Shown in pieces: positions 63,307-64,000 of a stretch of 64,000 bases of DNA. This DNA comes from Acinetobacter halotolerans. GTDB taxonomy: Bacteria; Pseudomonadota; Gammaproteobacteria; Pseudomonadales; Moraxellaceae. The notes beneath the pieces were generated by a model that was not told where the DNA came from, ran no database searches, and saw nothing but the letters and a program-made list of their open reading frames with translations. Both the position numbers and the translations under genes were made by a program. The stretch spans positions 310,001 through 374,000 of the forward strand of contig NZ_SGIM01000002.1 of the NCBI RefSeq assembly GCF_004208515.1, read 5' to 3'. Position 1 is the first letter of the stretch. Each line of letters begins with the position of its first letter.

Positions 63307-63528
63307 TTATTTCTTCTTCTTCGGGCATTTCTTGCCATTTCCACCCGGCAAGCAATCACAAGCTTGACCATCGCCGTCACGATCCAAACTTTTCCATCCT
63401 GTTTGACCCGATTTCTTTCTTTTTTCGTACCATGATTGAGCTTCTTGTTGTGTAGTAAAGTCAGCACATTTCTTTGCATAGCTTTGAACTGAAATTAGAG
63501 CTAGTAATATAAAGGTTATATATTTCAT
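63307..63528 (-). CDS. Secreted excalibur-domain calcium-binding protein
   Basis: 73 aa. Signal peptide residues 1-18 (SVQSYA). The mature part is one excalibur domain: CADFTTQQEAQSWYE, then D-R-D-G-D-G-x-x-C-D, whose D-x-D-x-D-G loop resembles an EF-hand and binds calcium in known cases; the lysine-rich tail is KKCPKKKK. The domain is often attached to surface proteins and nucleases; here it stands alone. First gene of the three-gene minus-strand unit. Confidence 0.82.
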   Translation of the reverse strand: MKYITFILLALISVQSYAKKCADFTTQQEAQSWYEKRKKSGQTGWKSLDRDGDGQACDCLPGGNGKKCPKKKK

Positions 63529-63638
63529 AAATTTAATTTTGATAAATGTTTGAAAGCATTGTATCAGTGCTTAATTAAGCTCTGCAATTCTAGTTGCTGA
63601 AACTTTGTAGCTTGCTAACGAGTTTTCAGTTTTCTTTA

Positions 63639-63683
63639 TTGGTTGACAAATTATGAAAATAGTCACAAAAGTTGGTTGACAAA
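63639..63683 (+). promoter_or_regulatory. Two TTGGTTGACAAA direct repeats with -35-like TTGACA
   Basis: TTGGTTGACAAA at 63639-63650 and again at 63672-63683, 33 bp apart. The second contains TTGACA (63676-63681), followed 17 bp later by the poor -10 TAAGTT (63699-63704). The repeats could be tandem promoters or operator half-sites for the gene that runs off the window end. Confidence 0.4.
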
Positions 63684-63745
63684 GTTGCTATTTAGTCCTA
63701 AGTTATATTTAACCCACATCTCAAATTTTTTGGACTTATAATTTT

Positions 63746-64000
63746 ATGAATGACGGTAATAAATTACATCCTCCTTCAGCCTTTGAGCCTCAGTTAACAG
63801 ACGAGGTGCTGAGATACTTTGCAACACCAATGCTCGAAATTTATCATGATGTTCACGAAATCTTAAATAGTGACAATGATAATAACTATACTCGTGGTAC
63901 TGCTATATTTGGTCGTACTTATGAGCAATTTAAAAAGCTAATCGTATCTGAAGACTGTCCGGCTGATGTACACCTAAAAGATGGCACTTTCAGATTTGTT
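63746..64000 (+). CDS. Unknown protein, 5' part (continues beyond the window)
   Basis: The frame opens at ATG 63746 and is still open at the window end after 85 codons. The product starts with NDGNKLHPPSAFEPQLTD and is acidic and soluble, with no motif I can name. Upstream are two TTGACA-containing repeats. It is divergent from the excalibur-CPCC unit. No function can be proposed from this part. Confidence 0.6.
   Translation, partial: MNDGNKLHPPSAFEPQLTDEVLRYFATPMLEIYHDVHEILNSDNDNNYTRGTAIFGRTYEQFKKLIVSEDCPADVHLKDGTFRFV

Larger units (their letters stand above)
59656..64000. mobile_element. Remnant prophage or genomic island next to tRNA-Val
   Basis: From the tRNA-Val 3' end to the window end, the gene content changes to a truncated tyrosine integrase, small holin-like membrane proteins, a broken endolysin and short accessory genes of unknown function on both strands. 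No capsid, tail or replication genes are visible. The second attachment repeat is not found in the window, so the right border lies beyond it. The truncation of the integrase and the nonsense codon in the endolysin indicate decay. Confidence 0.7.

Overview
The window looks like a chromosomal segment of an Acinetobacter species (Gammaproteobacteria, Moraxellaceae). The DNA is AT-rich. Housekeeping genes sit in arrangements known from that genus: rpsU and a YqeY-like gene divergent from tsaD; mnmA, hflD and purB in a row; epmB divergent from efp; surE directly followed by nlpD with no pcm or rpoS between them. A FimX-like regulator of twitching motility is also present. The assignment rests on gene content and protein character, not on a database search.

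Layout. 1-15 kb: the 3' end of a PlsC-like acyltransferase, a BepA-like M48 protease, small enzymes, the rpsU/tsaD divergon, two TetR-controlled units (EamA exporter; HPP membrane protein), an AAA+ ATPase, a patatin phospholipase overlapping a Ser/Thr kinase-like gene, and a tandem duplication carrying tRNA-Leu(UAG) and tRNA-Trp(CCA) twice. 14.4-28.9 kb: an IclR regulator divergent from a 14-gene plus-strand catabolic cluster. The cluster encodes a Rieske ferredoxin, a 99-aa helical protein, a Rieske oxygenase, an SDR, an extradiol (VOC) dioxygenase, a ferredoxin reductase, an MFS transporter, a cupin, an alpha/beta hydrolase, an atypical SDR, an aspartate-dehydrogenase-like enzyme, an aldehyde dehydrogenase, a ThDP enzyme and an outer-membrane porin. 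The order fits uptake, dihydroxylation, rearomatisation, meta-cleavage and hydrolysis of a ring compound. The substrate is not evident, and the usual lower meta-pathway genes (hydratase, aldolase) are absent. This cluster is the most interesting system in the window.

29-59.6 kb is mostly core genome: purB, hflD, mnmA, NUDIX, gamma-carbonic-anhydrase-like protein, D,D-carboxypeptidase, two paralogous small secreted proteins flanking a VOC gene, surE, nlpD, LysR, a Lon-family protease, a 342-bp MITE-like element, an AmpG-type permease with a large inserted domain, gloA, a BASS transporter, rpmE, a FimX-like/PilZ-like pair, epmB/efp, cstA and its YbdD-like partner, and a MoxR-DUF58-transglutaminase operon.

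59.6-64 kb begins with tRNA-Val(GAC) and continues as a decayed prophage or island. It holds a truncated tyrosine integrase, two small membrane proteins that look like holins, a ribbon-helix-helix-like gene coupled to a 37-aa lysine-rich peptide gene, a GH108 endolysin broken by an in-frame TGA, and several small accessory genes. The last gene runs off the window end.

Start codons were chosen from ribosome-binding sites, signal peptides and overlap with terminators, so many differ from the longest open frame. All functions are read from sequence motifs by eye.
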